Shown here: positions 7,142-12,674 of the stretch, piece by piece
Layout of the letters: each line of letters begins with the position of its first letter
How positions within the stretch are numbered: the stretch's first letter is position 1
Assembly (NCBI GenBank): GCA_029940125.1
Contig: JAOZRP010000030.1
Location: forward strand, 1 to 12,674
DNA from: a bacterium
GTDB lineage: Bacteria; Desulfobacterota; Anaeroferrophillalia; Anaeroferrophillales; Anaeroferrophillaceae
DNA length: 12,674 nucleotides
Direction of reading: 5' to 3'
Position numbers and translations under genes: made by a program
Notes under the pieces: model-generated
What the model saw: only the letters and a program-made list of their open reading frames with translations
Told to the model about the DNA's origin: nothing
The model's database searches: none

Positions 7142-8531
7142 TGATGAAAAATTAATTCGTGAATCTCTGTCTCATTTATTAACCGGGGCTGGCTATCAGG
7201 TGGACCTGGCCGCCGACGGAGATCAGGCCAAGCAGCTTTTTATGCATCATACCTATGACCTGGCCTTGATTGACCTCCGGCTGCCGGACTGCAGCGGCAT
7301 TGAACTGCTGAAGATTTTTAAAACGACGGATCCGGAACAGGGACCCATGTGTATCATGATGACCGCTTATGGTTCCGTGGATTCGGCCGTGCAGGCCATG
7401 CGGCACGGAGCCTATGACTATATCAACAAGCCATTCAAATCCAAGGAAATCCTGCTGATTATCAAGCTGGCCCTGGAGGCGGGCCGGCTGAAAAGGGAAG
7501 TGCGGCAGATTATCAAGACCCAGGCGAAAAAATATAATATCAACAACATGATAGCCGTTGATCCTTTGATGATCAAAACCTTTGAAATGGTAAAAAAAGT
7601 GGCCGCCAATCCTGATGTTTCAGTGCTGATCCAGGGAGAAAGCGGTACCGGCAAGGAGTTGATTGCCAAATCCCTGCATTATCTGAGCGCCCGGGCGGCC
7701 AAGCCCTTTGTCAGCATCAACTGCGCTTCCATTCCCGGGAACCTGCTGGAAAGCGAGCTGTTTGGCTATGAGCGGGGGGCTTTTACCGATGCCAAGAGCC
7801 GCAAGCACGGCCTGTTGGAAAAGGCCGAGGGCGGAACGGTGTTCCTGGATGAAATCGGGGACATGGCTCCATCGCTGCAGGCCAAGCTGCTGCGGGTGCT
7901 GGAAGAAAGCCGCTTTCGTCGTTTAGGCAGCATTTCGGATATCAATATTAACGTGCGTTTTGTTTCCGCCACCAACCAGATGCTGGAGAAGCTGATTGAA
8001 AAGGGTACGTTTCGTGAAGACCTTTATTACCGGCTGAAGGTAATCAACATTACCATTCCGCCGCTGCGGGAGCGGAAGCAGGATATTGAGGTGCTGGTCA
8101 AATATTTTATTGACCACTTCAACGGCAAATTGAATCGCCAGGTCAAGGGCGTGAGCCCGGGAGCGCTTTCCCTGCTGCAGCAGTACCGCTGGCCGGGAAA
8201 TATCCGGGAACTCAAGAATACCATCGAAAGAATCATGATCCTTGAAGATGATGAGATCATTACCGAGGAGCATCTGCCGCTGGAGGTTATTTCCTCCAGC
8301 CGGGAAAAGGGAAAATACGGGCTGTTTCTGCCCCGGGAATATGATATCCGCCAGGGGGTTGACTTCAATGGTCTGGTGAAATCCTTTTCCAGCTATCTGA
8401 TTGAAGAGGCGATGAAAATCGCCGGAGGGAACAAGGCTAAAACCGCCCGACTGCTGTCCATGGATCGGGGAACGTTGCGCTACCAGATCAAGAAGCTGGG
8501 CATTGAAGAGGAAGAGGCTGGCGAGGAATAA
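7116..8531 (+). CDS. Sigma54-dependent NtrC-family response regulator
   Basis: A 471-residue transcription activator. The receiver domain (about 3-120) has the acidic pair D9-D10, phosphoacceptor D53 in LIDLRLP, the threonine of MMTAYG and the lysine of NKPF. The AAA+ sigma54-interaction domain (about 145-380) shows Walker A GESGTGKE (174-181), Walker B GGTVFLDEIGDM and the arginine-rich PPLRERKQDIE. The C-terminus carries a Fis-type helix-turn-helix (AGGNKAKTARLLSMDRGTLR). The loop that touches sigma54 reads G221-A-F-T-D-A226 instead of GAFTGA. The start at 7116 is chosen because MSNRILIIDDE is the normal beginning of a receiver and GGAG at 7104-7107 sits 8 nt upstream; an in-frame ATG at 7098 would add six residues. 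It is the cognate partner of the overlapping kinase. Targets are unknown; no convincing GG-N10-GC sigma54 promoter was found by eye in the intergenic gaps. Confidence 0.93.
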   Translation: MSNRILIIDDEKLIRESLSHLLTGAGYQVDLAADGDQAKQLFMHHTYDLALIDLRLPDCSGIELLKIFKTTDPEQGPMCIMMTAYGSVDSAVQAMRHGAYDYINKPFKSKEILLIIKLALEAGRLKREVRQIIKTQAKKYNINNMIAVDPLMIKTFEMVKKVAANPDVSVLIQGESGTGKELIAKSLHYLSARAAKPFVSINCASIPGNLLESELFGYERGAFTDAKSRKHGLLEKAEGGTVFLDEIGDMAPSLQAKLLRVLEESRFRRLGSISDININVRFVSATNQMLEKLIEKGTFREDLYYRLKVINITIPPLRERKQDIEVLVKYFIDHFNGKLNRQVKGVSPGALSLLQQYRWPGNIRELKNTIERIMILEDDEIITEEHLPLEVISSSREKGKYGLFLPREYDIRQGVDFNGLVKSFSSYLIEEAMKIAGGNKAKTARLLSMDRGTLRYQIKKLGIEEEEAGEE

Positions 8532-8534
8532 TCC

Positions 8535-8564
8535 TTGCGCCGGCCGGCGCTGATATGCTATAGG
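8535..8564 (+). promoter_or_regulatory. Possible sigma70 promoter for tRNA-Pro
   Basis: TTGCGC (8535-8540) and an extended -10, TGC-TATAGG (8556-8564), are 18 nt apart and would start transcription about 20 nt before the tRNA. The -35 overlaps a GC palindrome. Match quality is moderate; the tRNA might instead be read through from the regulator gene. Confidence 0.35.
8537..8550. repeat. 14-bp perfect GC palindrome after the regulator gene
   Basis: GCGCCGGCCGGCGC begins 6 nt after the stop codon of the response regulator. As RNA it could fold as a GCGCC stem with a GGCC loop. No T-run follows, so it is not a standard intrinsic terminator. It may mark the 3' end of the two-component transcript or be a protein-binding site. 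Confidence 0.4.
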
Positions 8565-8590
8565 CGGTAACGAAATTTTGATGATCATGT

Positions 8591-8668
<78 letters not shown>

Positions 8669-8677
8669 GTAACAGTG

Positions 8678-8713
8678 AAGGGATTGGCCCGTACATCCAG
8701 CCAATCCCTTTTT
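8678..8713 (+). terminator. Intrinsic terminator of tRNA-Pro
   Basis: AAGGGATTGGC (8678-8688) pairs perfectly with GCCAATCCCTT (8700-8710), an 11-bp stem with an 11-nt loop, followed by TTTCTATTTC. It lies 9 nt after the tRNA CCA end and would also stop any transcript coming through from the two-component genes. Confidence 0.92.
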
Positions 8714-8786
8714 CTATTTCTTCGGCGGCGTGCTGATGAACCGTGATGGTGGAGGTATGATCGACAGGCGTTGTCCTGGCGATGAT

Positions 8787-8813
8787 TTGACAACCAGACG
8801 ATTTAATTATAGG
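8787..8813 (+). promoter_or_regulatory. Probable sigma70 promoter of membrane-protein gene
   Basis: A consensus -35 TTGACA (8787-8792) is followed, after 15 nt of AT-rich spacer, by TATAGG (8808-8813). The spacing is a little short but the -35 is perfect, and the site lies directly after the tRNA terminator and 40 nt before the next start codon. Confidence 0.45.
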
Positions 8814-8835
8814 GTGACTTTTATGAGAACCCTAT
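8809..8835 (+). repeat. Leader inverted repeat before membrane-protein gene
   Basis: ATAGGGT (8809-8815) and ACCCTAT (8829-8835) form a 7-bp stem with a 13-nt loop, overlapping the -10 region and ending 6 nt before the ribosome site GGAGG (8842-8846). It could be an operator for a dimeric regulator; because half of it lies upstream of the likely transcription start, an RNA role is less likely. Confidence 0.4.
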
Positions 8836-8853
8836 TTACCCGGAGGGAACCCC

Positions 8854-9552
8854 ATGGGCCGGCACGTTGACAAAAAAGGTTTTTCAGGTCTGCAGGTTTT
8901 CGGCATTGCGATCCTGGTAATGGTGGTTGCCGTTGCCGGAACAATCTTCGCGGCCCGGGCCTGGTTCTTCCCCCGTCCGTTTAAACCGGTGGTCCTGAGT
9001 CAGCAGGAAGAAAAACGGCTGGAGCACAAGCTGGAACAATTTGAACGCCCTGGCTACAAGCCTCTGCCGGCGGCAAAAACATCGGAAACAAAGCCGCAGA
9101 GGAATGATTGGTTGCCCGGCGGCCGGTTGAAGCCTGAAGCTTACAGCGAGAAGGGCGCTTCAAGAGAGATTAACTTGAGTGAACGGGAGCTTAACGGTCT
9201 GCTGGCGAAAAATACCGATCTGGCCCGGAAGGTTGCCATTGATTTGTCTGATGATCTGGTCAGTGCCCGGCTCCTGCTGCCGGTCGACCCTGATTTTCCC
9301 ATCCTCGGCGGCAAAACGCTGCGGGTCAGGGCCGGGCTGGAACTGGCCTACCGCGACCGGCACCCGGTGGTGAAAATCAGAGGGGTCAGCATCATGGGCG
9401 TTCCCGTGCCCGCCGCCTGGCTCGGCGGTCTCAAAAACGTTGACCTGGTCAGGGAATTTGGCAGTGATCAGGGCTTCTGGAAAGCCTTTGCCGACGGGGT
9501 GGAATCCATTACCATCCGGGAGGGGCGGCTTCACATCAAGCTCAAGGAATAA
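8854..9552 (+). CDS. Single-pass membrane-anchored protein of unknown function
   Basis: A 232-residue protein that I do not assign to a characterised function. It has a short basic N-terminus, one hydrophobic segment at about 13-34, a charged and proline-containing linker to about residue 105, and a folded C-terminal part (about 106-232) opening with INLSERELNGLLAKNTDLARK. Positive residues before the membrane segment suggest the C-terminal domain faces the periplasm. The C-terminal part has the feel of small lipid- or envelope-binding domains such as the YpmS/LmeA type, but this is an impression only. Relatives may carry the name arginine N-succinyltransferase; nothing seen here supports such an enzyme. 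The start follows GGAGG (8842-8846) with a 7-nt spacer. It appears to be monocistronic, between the tRNA terminator and a convergent flavodoxin gene 22 nt away. Confidence 0.8.
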   Translation: MGRHVDKKGFSGLQVFGIAILVMVVAVAGTIFAARAWFFPRPFKPVVLSQQEEKRLEHKLEQFERPGYKPLPAAKTSETKPQRNDWLPGGRLKPEAYSEKGASREINLSERELNGLLAKNTDLARKVAIDLSDDLVSARLLLPVDPDFPILGGKTLRVRAGLELAYRDRHPVVKIRGVSIMGVPVPAAWLGGLKNVDLVREFGSDQGFWKAFADGVESITIREGRLHIKLKE

Positions 9553-9555
9553 CAA

Positions 9556-9572
9556 CCGGATTTTATGTCCGG
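9556..9572. terminator. Short hairpin between convergent genes, possible terminator
   Basis: CCGGA (9556-9560) and TCCGG (9568-9572) form a 5-bp stem with a 7-nt AT-rich loop in the 22-nt gap between convergent genes. On the minus strand it is followed by TTGTTATT, so it could be a weak terminator for the flavodoxin gene. On the plus strand no T-run follows. Confidence 0.35.
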
Positions 9573-9574
9573 AT

Positions 9575-10108
9575 TCAGACCCTCATGATGCCCCGCACTT
9601 TTTGTTCCACTTCCTGCAGATCGGCTTCGTTTGGCCGACCGGTTATGTTTCCCAGCCGGCCATTGAGACTCATTTCCCGAATTTTTTCCGGCTGATACTC
9701 ACCGACAACATACCATTCGTCCAAGATCTCAAATCCCAGGTGGTCAAAAAGCTGCCCCATGTATTTGACGGCGGGGATGGCTTCGTTGATTCCGGTATGC
9801 ACTCCCCCGTAGGTGCAGTAGATAACCGCTTTTTTGGGGATTCGGGGCGCCGCCGGTTTGATCAAACCATTTTGAGCGTATGCGGCCCGCAGTTTTTCGA
9901 AAAGCTGCTGCATAGGCTTGCCCGGCAGCCAGGCATAGACCCCGGAGCCGGCAAAAACCAGATCATATTCCAGGATGTCTATTTCGGTTTCCCTGCCGGT
10001 TTGAACGGCATCCAGCTTATGTCCCAAATCCAGCAGGGTCTGGTTGATTCTTTCCGCCACCTTGAGCGTGTTGCCGGTGGTCGTGTGGTACAGGTTCAAA
10101 ATCCTCAT
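9575..10108 (-). CDS. Flavodoxin-family FMN protein
   Basis: A 177-residue flavodoxin-like protein, expected to bind FMN and carry one or two electrons in the cytosol. The N-terminal beta strand and phosphate loop read MRILNLYHTTTGNT, matching the flavodoxin signature (T9-T-T-G-N-T14). The segment FAGSGVYAWLPGKPM and the later CTYGGVHTG occupy the positions of the two loops that flank the flavin. The length agrees with long-type flavodoxins and flavodoxin-like oxidoreductases. The start codon is preceded on the minus strand by AAGGAG with a 7-nt spacer. It is a single gene, convergent with the membrane-protein gene and divergent from the AOR gene. It might serve ferredoxin-linked redox metabolism under iron limitation, as flavodoxins often do (inference). 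Whether it is an electron carrier or an NAD(P)H-dependent reductase cannot be told from sequence alone. Confidence 0.85.
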   Translation of the reverse strand: MRILNLYHTTTGNTLKVAERINQTLLDLGHKLDAVQTGRETEIDILEYDLVFAGSGVYAWLPGKPMQQLFEKLRAAYAQNGLIKPAAPRIPKKAVIYCTYGGVHTGINEAIPAVKYMGQLFDHLGFEILDEWYVVGEYQPEKIREMSLNGRLGNITGRPNEADLQEVEQKVRGIMRV

Positions 10109-10204
10109 GATACATCTCCTTACCCTTTCCGTGTTAACGTTGTTGCGTGTTCATGCGCAGTCTCGGTCGTCCCGACGGGTCATGACAACGAGGCTTTCTT
10201 TACT

Positions 10205-10232
10205 TTTACATATCTTTTCTCCATCGTGTCAA
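10205..10232 (-). promoter_or_regulatory. Possible promoter of flavodoxin gene
   Basis: On the minus strand TTGACA (10232-10227) is followed after 16 nt by TGTAAA (10210-10205), a fair sigma70 match that would give a leader of about 90 nt. The -35 lies in a perfect palindrome, so a bound regulator would block or recruit polymerase. Confidence 0.35.
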
Positions 10233-10241
10233 GGCCTTGAC
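10228..10241. promoter_or_regulatory. 14-bp palindrome, candidate operator
   Basis: GTCAAGGCCTTGAC is a perfect palindrome overlapping the presumed -35 of the flavodoxin promoter. A symmetric site here is what a dimeric repressor would use. The binding protein is unknown and no second copy was noticed in the window. Confidence 0.4.
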
Positions 10242-10308
10242 CTGACTGTTTTCCGGGCAAGAAACTTTGCCAGGGCAGCCTGAATAAATTGTCTTATTCC
10301 AGCCCTTA

Positions 10309-10337
10309 TTTCAATCAAATCTAGACATAAATTGAAA
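10309..10337. promoter_or_regulatory. Spaced inverted repeat upstream of AOR gene, candidate operator
   Basis: TTTCAAT (10309-10315) and ATTGAAA (10331-10337) are perfect inverted copies with a 15-nt AT-rich spacer containing CTAG. The geometry (half-site centres about two helical turns apart) suits a dimeric regulator binding one face of the DNA. It lies about 120 nt before the AOR start codon. Confidence 0.4.
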
Positions 10338-10350
10338 GTCGTGGTATCAG

Positions 10351-10389
10351 GCCATCATTAAGAAGACCGTCATCTGTCGTTATGATGGT
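10351..10389 (+). repeat. Possible structured leader of the AOR mRNA
   Basis: GCCATCAT (10351-10358) pairs with ATGATGGT (10382-10389) including one G-U pair. Inside the loop AAGAC (10363-10367) can pair with GTC-g-TT (10376-10381), leaving a small bulge. The result is a two-part hairpin ending about 50 nt before the AOR ribosome site. It does not match a riboswitch class I can recognise. Confidence 0.35.
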
Positions 10390-10455
10390 GAACGTATGGC
10401 GAAAAAAAGCTGGTCCTGAACGTGACGAGACTTTCTGGGTGAAGGAATAATAAAA

Positions 10456-12618
10456 ATGACCATAACCTCAATTACCTATCAAAAAGCAAAAATCGACAAA
10501 GGCTATACCGACCGCCTGCTGGAAGTCGACCTGGGCAAGCGGACCATGGTGGTTAAAGAGATTCCCAAGGCAACCCGGGAGATGTTTGTCGGCGGTCGGG
10601 GCTACTGCCTGAAGCTGGTTTACGACGGCACCACGGCAGCCACCCGCTACGACAGCTCCGAGAATGTGCTGGCCTTCGCCGGCGGGCCGTTCTGCGGTGA
10701 AAGCAGCTTTGCCGGTACGGGGAAATTCATCATCGGTTCAATCTCTCCCCTCACCGGAACTTTCTGCGATTCCAACGTCGGCGGTTATTTCTTCCCGCTG
10801 GTGAAAAATGCCGGCTTCGATGCCATCGCCGTTACCGGCAAGGCAAAAAGTGACGTCGTTGTTTTCATCGATGACGAACAGGGTGTTATCAGCCTCAGGA
10901 AAGCGCCGAAAACCGACAGCTCCATTCTTGAGGCCGATAACTTGGTAGAGAGGTGGCGCGGCGAGAGCAAACCCAATTCGATTGCCTTTGTCAGTGCCGG
11001 CATTGGCAGCAAGAATACGTTTTTTGGTTGTGTCAACAGCGTTTATTACGATCCCAAGCGCCGGCGCTGTCGGGCCAAGCAGGCCGGACGCGGCGGTATG
11101 GGCACCATTATGCGGGACAAGGGTTTGTGGGGCATCGTGGTCAAAAGCGATCTCAGCCGCCGCCAGGGCAATCAGCCGGCGGACAAAAAGCGGGTGCGCA
11201 GCGTCGGAACAAATCTGCGCCAGGTTATCCGGACTGTCGATCCCAATGAACTCCGTCTCGCCCGGCAGGGCACGACCAGCCTGCTTGATATGATGAACAA
11301 CCATGACATCCTGCCGGTCAACAACTATAAATTTGGCCGGGATGAACGGCAGAAAAAGGTTTCCGGCAAAATTTTCGAAGAAAAGATCTTCGATCAGCAA
11401 TACCCGGACGGCTGCTTTGCCGGCTGCACCCTTGCCTGTACCAAGGGCTGTGAAGCTCATACCCTGACCACCGGGCCTTTTGCCGGCCGCACGGTGCCGG
11501 TCGACGGCCCCGAATATGAAACGGCGGCGGCGATTACCAACCTGGGCATCTTCGACATCGGAGCAATCATGGAATATGCCTGGTATTGCGACGAGTACGC
11601 CCTGGACACGATCAGCACCGGCGTCGTCATCGCCTTTCTCATCGAAGCCTATCAGGAAGGCTACCTGACCAAGGAGGATACCGGCGGCCTGGAACTCAAA
11701 TGGGATGATCGGGAAACCACCTTTGCCCTGCTGCACATGATGGCGGTTGGTGAAGGGGCCTTCGCCCGGGAAGTCGGCCGGGGCATCAGGCACATGAAAG
11801 GCTGGATCAGTGAGCGGGCCGCCGCCCGCAACGGCAAGGGCAGGGAACAGATCATGGAGGAGCTTGACCTGTTTGCCATGGAAACCAAGGGCCTGGAATT
11901 TTCCATGTACATCACCAAGGAATCCCTGGCCCAGCAGGGTGGCTACGGCTTCGCCCTGAAAGGGCCGCAGCACGATGAATCGTGGCTGATTGCCCTTGAC
12001 CAGATCAAAAACGAGATGCCGAGCTTTGCCGAAAAAGCCGCCGCCTTGAAATGGTTTCCACTCTTTCGCACCTGGTTCAACATTGCCGGGCTCTGTAAAC
12101 TGCCCTGGATCGACGTCCGCCATCCCGAGGCGGCGGAGACCGCCGAACCGGCGAAAAACCTGCCGACGGTCGACTGCTACCTGGAACTGGTCAATTCAAC
12201 CATGGGAACCGAGAAAACCCTTGACGATTTGCTGACCGAATCCGAGCGCTGCTACCTCCTGCACAAGCTTATCAACCTGCGCCAGGGCTTCGGCACCCGG
12301 GAACACGATCGTATTCCCCTGCGGGCCATGGCCCCGGTTTTTGTCGATGAGTTTGCTTCGCGCCGGGAATACTATCTCGATGATCTCAAGAAGAACGCCG
12401 ACGTCAAAATAAACGGGCAGGACGACGCGGAGCTGCTTAAAATCCTGCAGGAACACCGCCGCCGGCGGTACGAGACCTTGACGGATGCGGTTTATGAGGA
12501 AAAAGGATTCGACGCCCACGGCATCCCGCTGGACGAAACTTTGCAGAGATTGGGTTTCACTGAGCCCGAGTACCGGGAAATTGTTCAGCAGGCCCGTCTG
12601 CGGGTTGGTCAGCAGTAA
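10456..12618 (+). CDS. AOR-family tungsten aldehyde:ferredoxin oxidoreductase
   Basis: A 720-residue member of the tungstopterin aldehyde:ferredoxin oxidoreductase family, which interconverts aldehydes and carboxylic acids with ferredoxin in the cytosol. N-terminal landmarks are FVGGRGYCLKLVYD, FAGGPFCG, SPLTGTFCDSNVGGYF and AGRGGMGTIMRDKG, all typical of the pterin-binding first domain. Later come GPEYET and LDTISTG (about 383-389), and the C-terminal family ending KGFDAHGIPLDETLQRLGF. The cluster region is unusual: cysteines at 320, 324, 328 and 332 are each three residues apart, whereas the family norm is C-x2-C-x3-C. The distal cluster cysteine is C547 in NIAGLCKLPW, with N where the usual motif has D. 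At 720 residues it is longer than the usual 600-660, with about 14 extra residues at the N-terminus and probably further insertions later in the chain. GAAGGA at 10441-10446 precedes the start. BamB-like or other non-aldehyde members cannot be excluded. Confidence 0.88.
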   Translation: MTITSITYQKAKIDKGYTDRLLEVDLGKRTMVVKEIPKATREMFVGGRGYCLKLVYDGTTAATRYDSSENVLAFAGGPFCGESSFAGTGKFIIGSISPLTGTFCDSNVGGYFFPLVKNAGFDAIAVTGKAKSDVVVFIDDEQGVISLRKAPKTDSSILEADNLVERWRGESKPNSIAFVSAGIGSKNTFFGCVNSVYYDPKRRRCRAKQAGRGGMGTIMRDKGLWGIVVKSDLSRRQGNQPADKKRVRSVGTNLRQVIRTVDPNELRLARQGTTSLLDMMNNHDILPVNNYKFGRDERQKKVSGKIFEEKIFDQQYPDGCFAGCTLACTKGCEAHTLTTGPFAGRTVPVDGPEYETAAAITNLGIFDIGAIMEYAWYCDEYALDTISTGVVIAFLIEAYQEGYLTKEDTGGLELKWDDRETTFALLHMMAVGEGAFAREVGRGIRHMKGWISERAAARNGKGREQIMEELDLFAMETKGLEFSMYITKESLAQQGGYGFALKGPQHDESWLIALDQIKNEMPSFAEKAAALKWFPLFRTWFNIAGLCKLPWIDVRHPEAAETAEPAKNLPTVDCYLELVNSTMGTEKTLDDLLTESERCYLLHKLINLRQGFGTREHDRIPLRAMAPVFVDEFASRREYYLDDLKKNADVKINGQDDAELLKILQEHRRRRYETLTDAVYEEKGFDAHGIPLDETLQRLGFTEPEYREIVQQARLRVGQQ

Positions 12619-12629
12619 TCTCTTCTGAT

Positions 12630-12653
12630 CCGCAGATATTTCTTTATCTGCGG
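12630..12653 (+). terminator. Hairpin after AOR gene, possible terminator
   Basis: CCGCAGATA (12630-12638) pairs perfectly with TATCTGCGG (12645-12653), a 9-bp stem with a 6-nt loop, starting 12 nt after the stop codon. The downstream sequence has no strong T-run, so efficiency as an intrinsic terminator is uncertain; it may also protect the mRNA end. Confidence 0.5.
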
Positions 12654-12674
12654 CATCGCCTCTTAAGACCTTAC

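Larger units (their letters stand above)
10109..10455. other. Divergent intergenic region, repeat-rich, 347 bases
   Basis: No coding region is supported in this stretch. It separates the minus-strand flavodoxin gene from the plus-strand AOR gene and should hold both promoters. It contains a small GTCATGAC palindrome (10179-10186), a 14-bp palindrome (10228-10241), a 7-bp inverted repeat with a 15-nt spacer (10309-10337) and a possible leader hairpin (10351-10389), listed separately. Base composition is more AT-rich than the neighbouring genes. Confidence 0.7.

Noticed and set aside
9440..10240. Plus-strand open frame of 266 codons over the flavodoxin gene
   Set aside because: The minus strand encodes a clear flavodoxin fold with a good ribosome site; the plus-strand reading has no motif and overlaps the preceding gene's end.
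10398..10410. Possible sigma54 promoter upstream of the AOR gene
   Set aside because: GG and GC are separated by 9 nt rather than the required 10, and the surrounding bases do not match TGGCAC/TTGCA.
10738..12123. Minus-strand open frame of 461 codons opposite the AOR gene
   Set aside because: Antisense to an unmistakable AOR-family protein; no domain seen.

Overview
The window reads as a chromosomal stretch of an anaerobic bacterium, most likely a Desulfobacterota-type organism. This is inferred from gene content: an indolepyruvate:ferredoxin oxidoreductase pair, a tungsten-type aldehyde:ferredoxin oxidoreductase (AOR), a soluble NtrB/NtrC-like pair, a flavodoxin-like protein, and strong Shine-Dalgarno sites with moderately high GC. 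No phage, insertion sequence, CRISPR array or rRNA was found.

Layout. (1) 1-219: leader with a hairpin and an imperfect repeat. (2) 220-4893: four same-strand genes: a ketopantoate-reductase-family (ApbA/PanE) dehydrogenase, an unusual thiolase-family enzyme, IorA and IorB. (3) A terminator-like hairpin at 4934-4965. (4) 4976-8531: a cytosolic GAF-GAF-PAS histidine kinase overlapping by 26 nt a sigma54-dependent response regulator with a GAFTDA loop in place of GAFTGA. (5) 8591-8668: tRNA-Pro(UGG), followed by a very clear intrinsic terminator. (6) 8854-9552: a single-pass membrane-anchored protein of unknown function. (7) 9575-10108, minus strand: a flavodoxin-like protein. (8) 10109-10455: a divergent intergenic region rich in inverted repeats. 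(9) 10456-12618: a long AOR-family tungstoenzyme with an unusual cysteine arrangement, followed by a hairpin.

How the genes may work together. IorAB oxidatively decarboxylates aryl-pyruvates to aryl-acetyl-CoA and reduces ferredoxin (family knowledge). The two genes upstream, an oxo-acid/hydroxy-acid type dehydrogenase and a thiolase-fold enzyme, suggest the acyl-CoA product or its precursor is further reduced, cleaved or extended in a dedicated pathway (inference). The two-component pair directly downstream is the natural candidate regulator. The AOR could couple ferredoxin to acid/aldehyde interconversion, but it lies 5.5 kb away behind a tRNA and oppositely oriented genes, so a direct link is only a suggestion. 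No aminotransferase, CoA ligase or transporter is present to fix the substrate.
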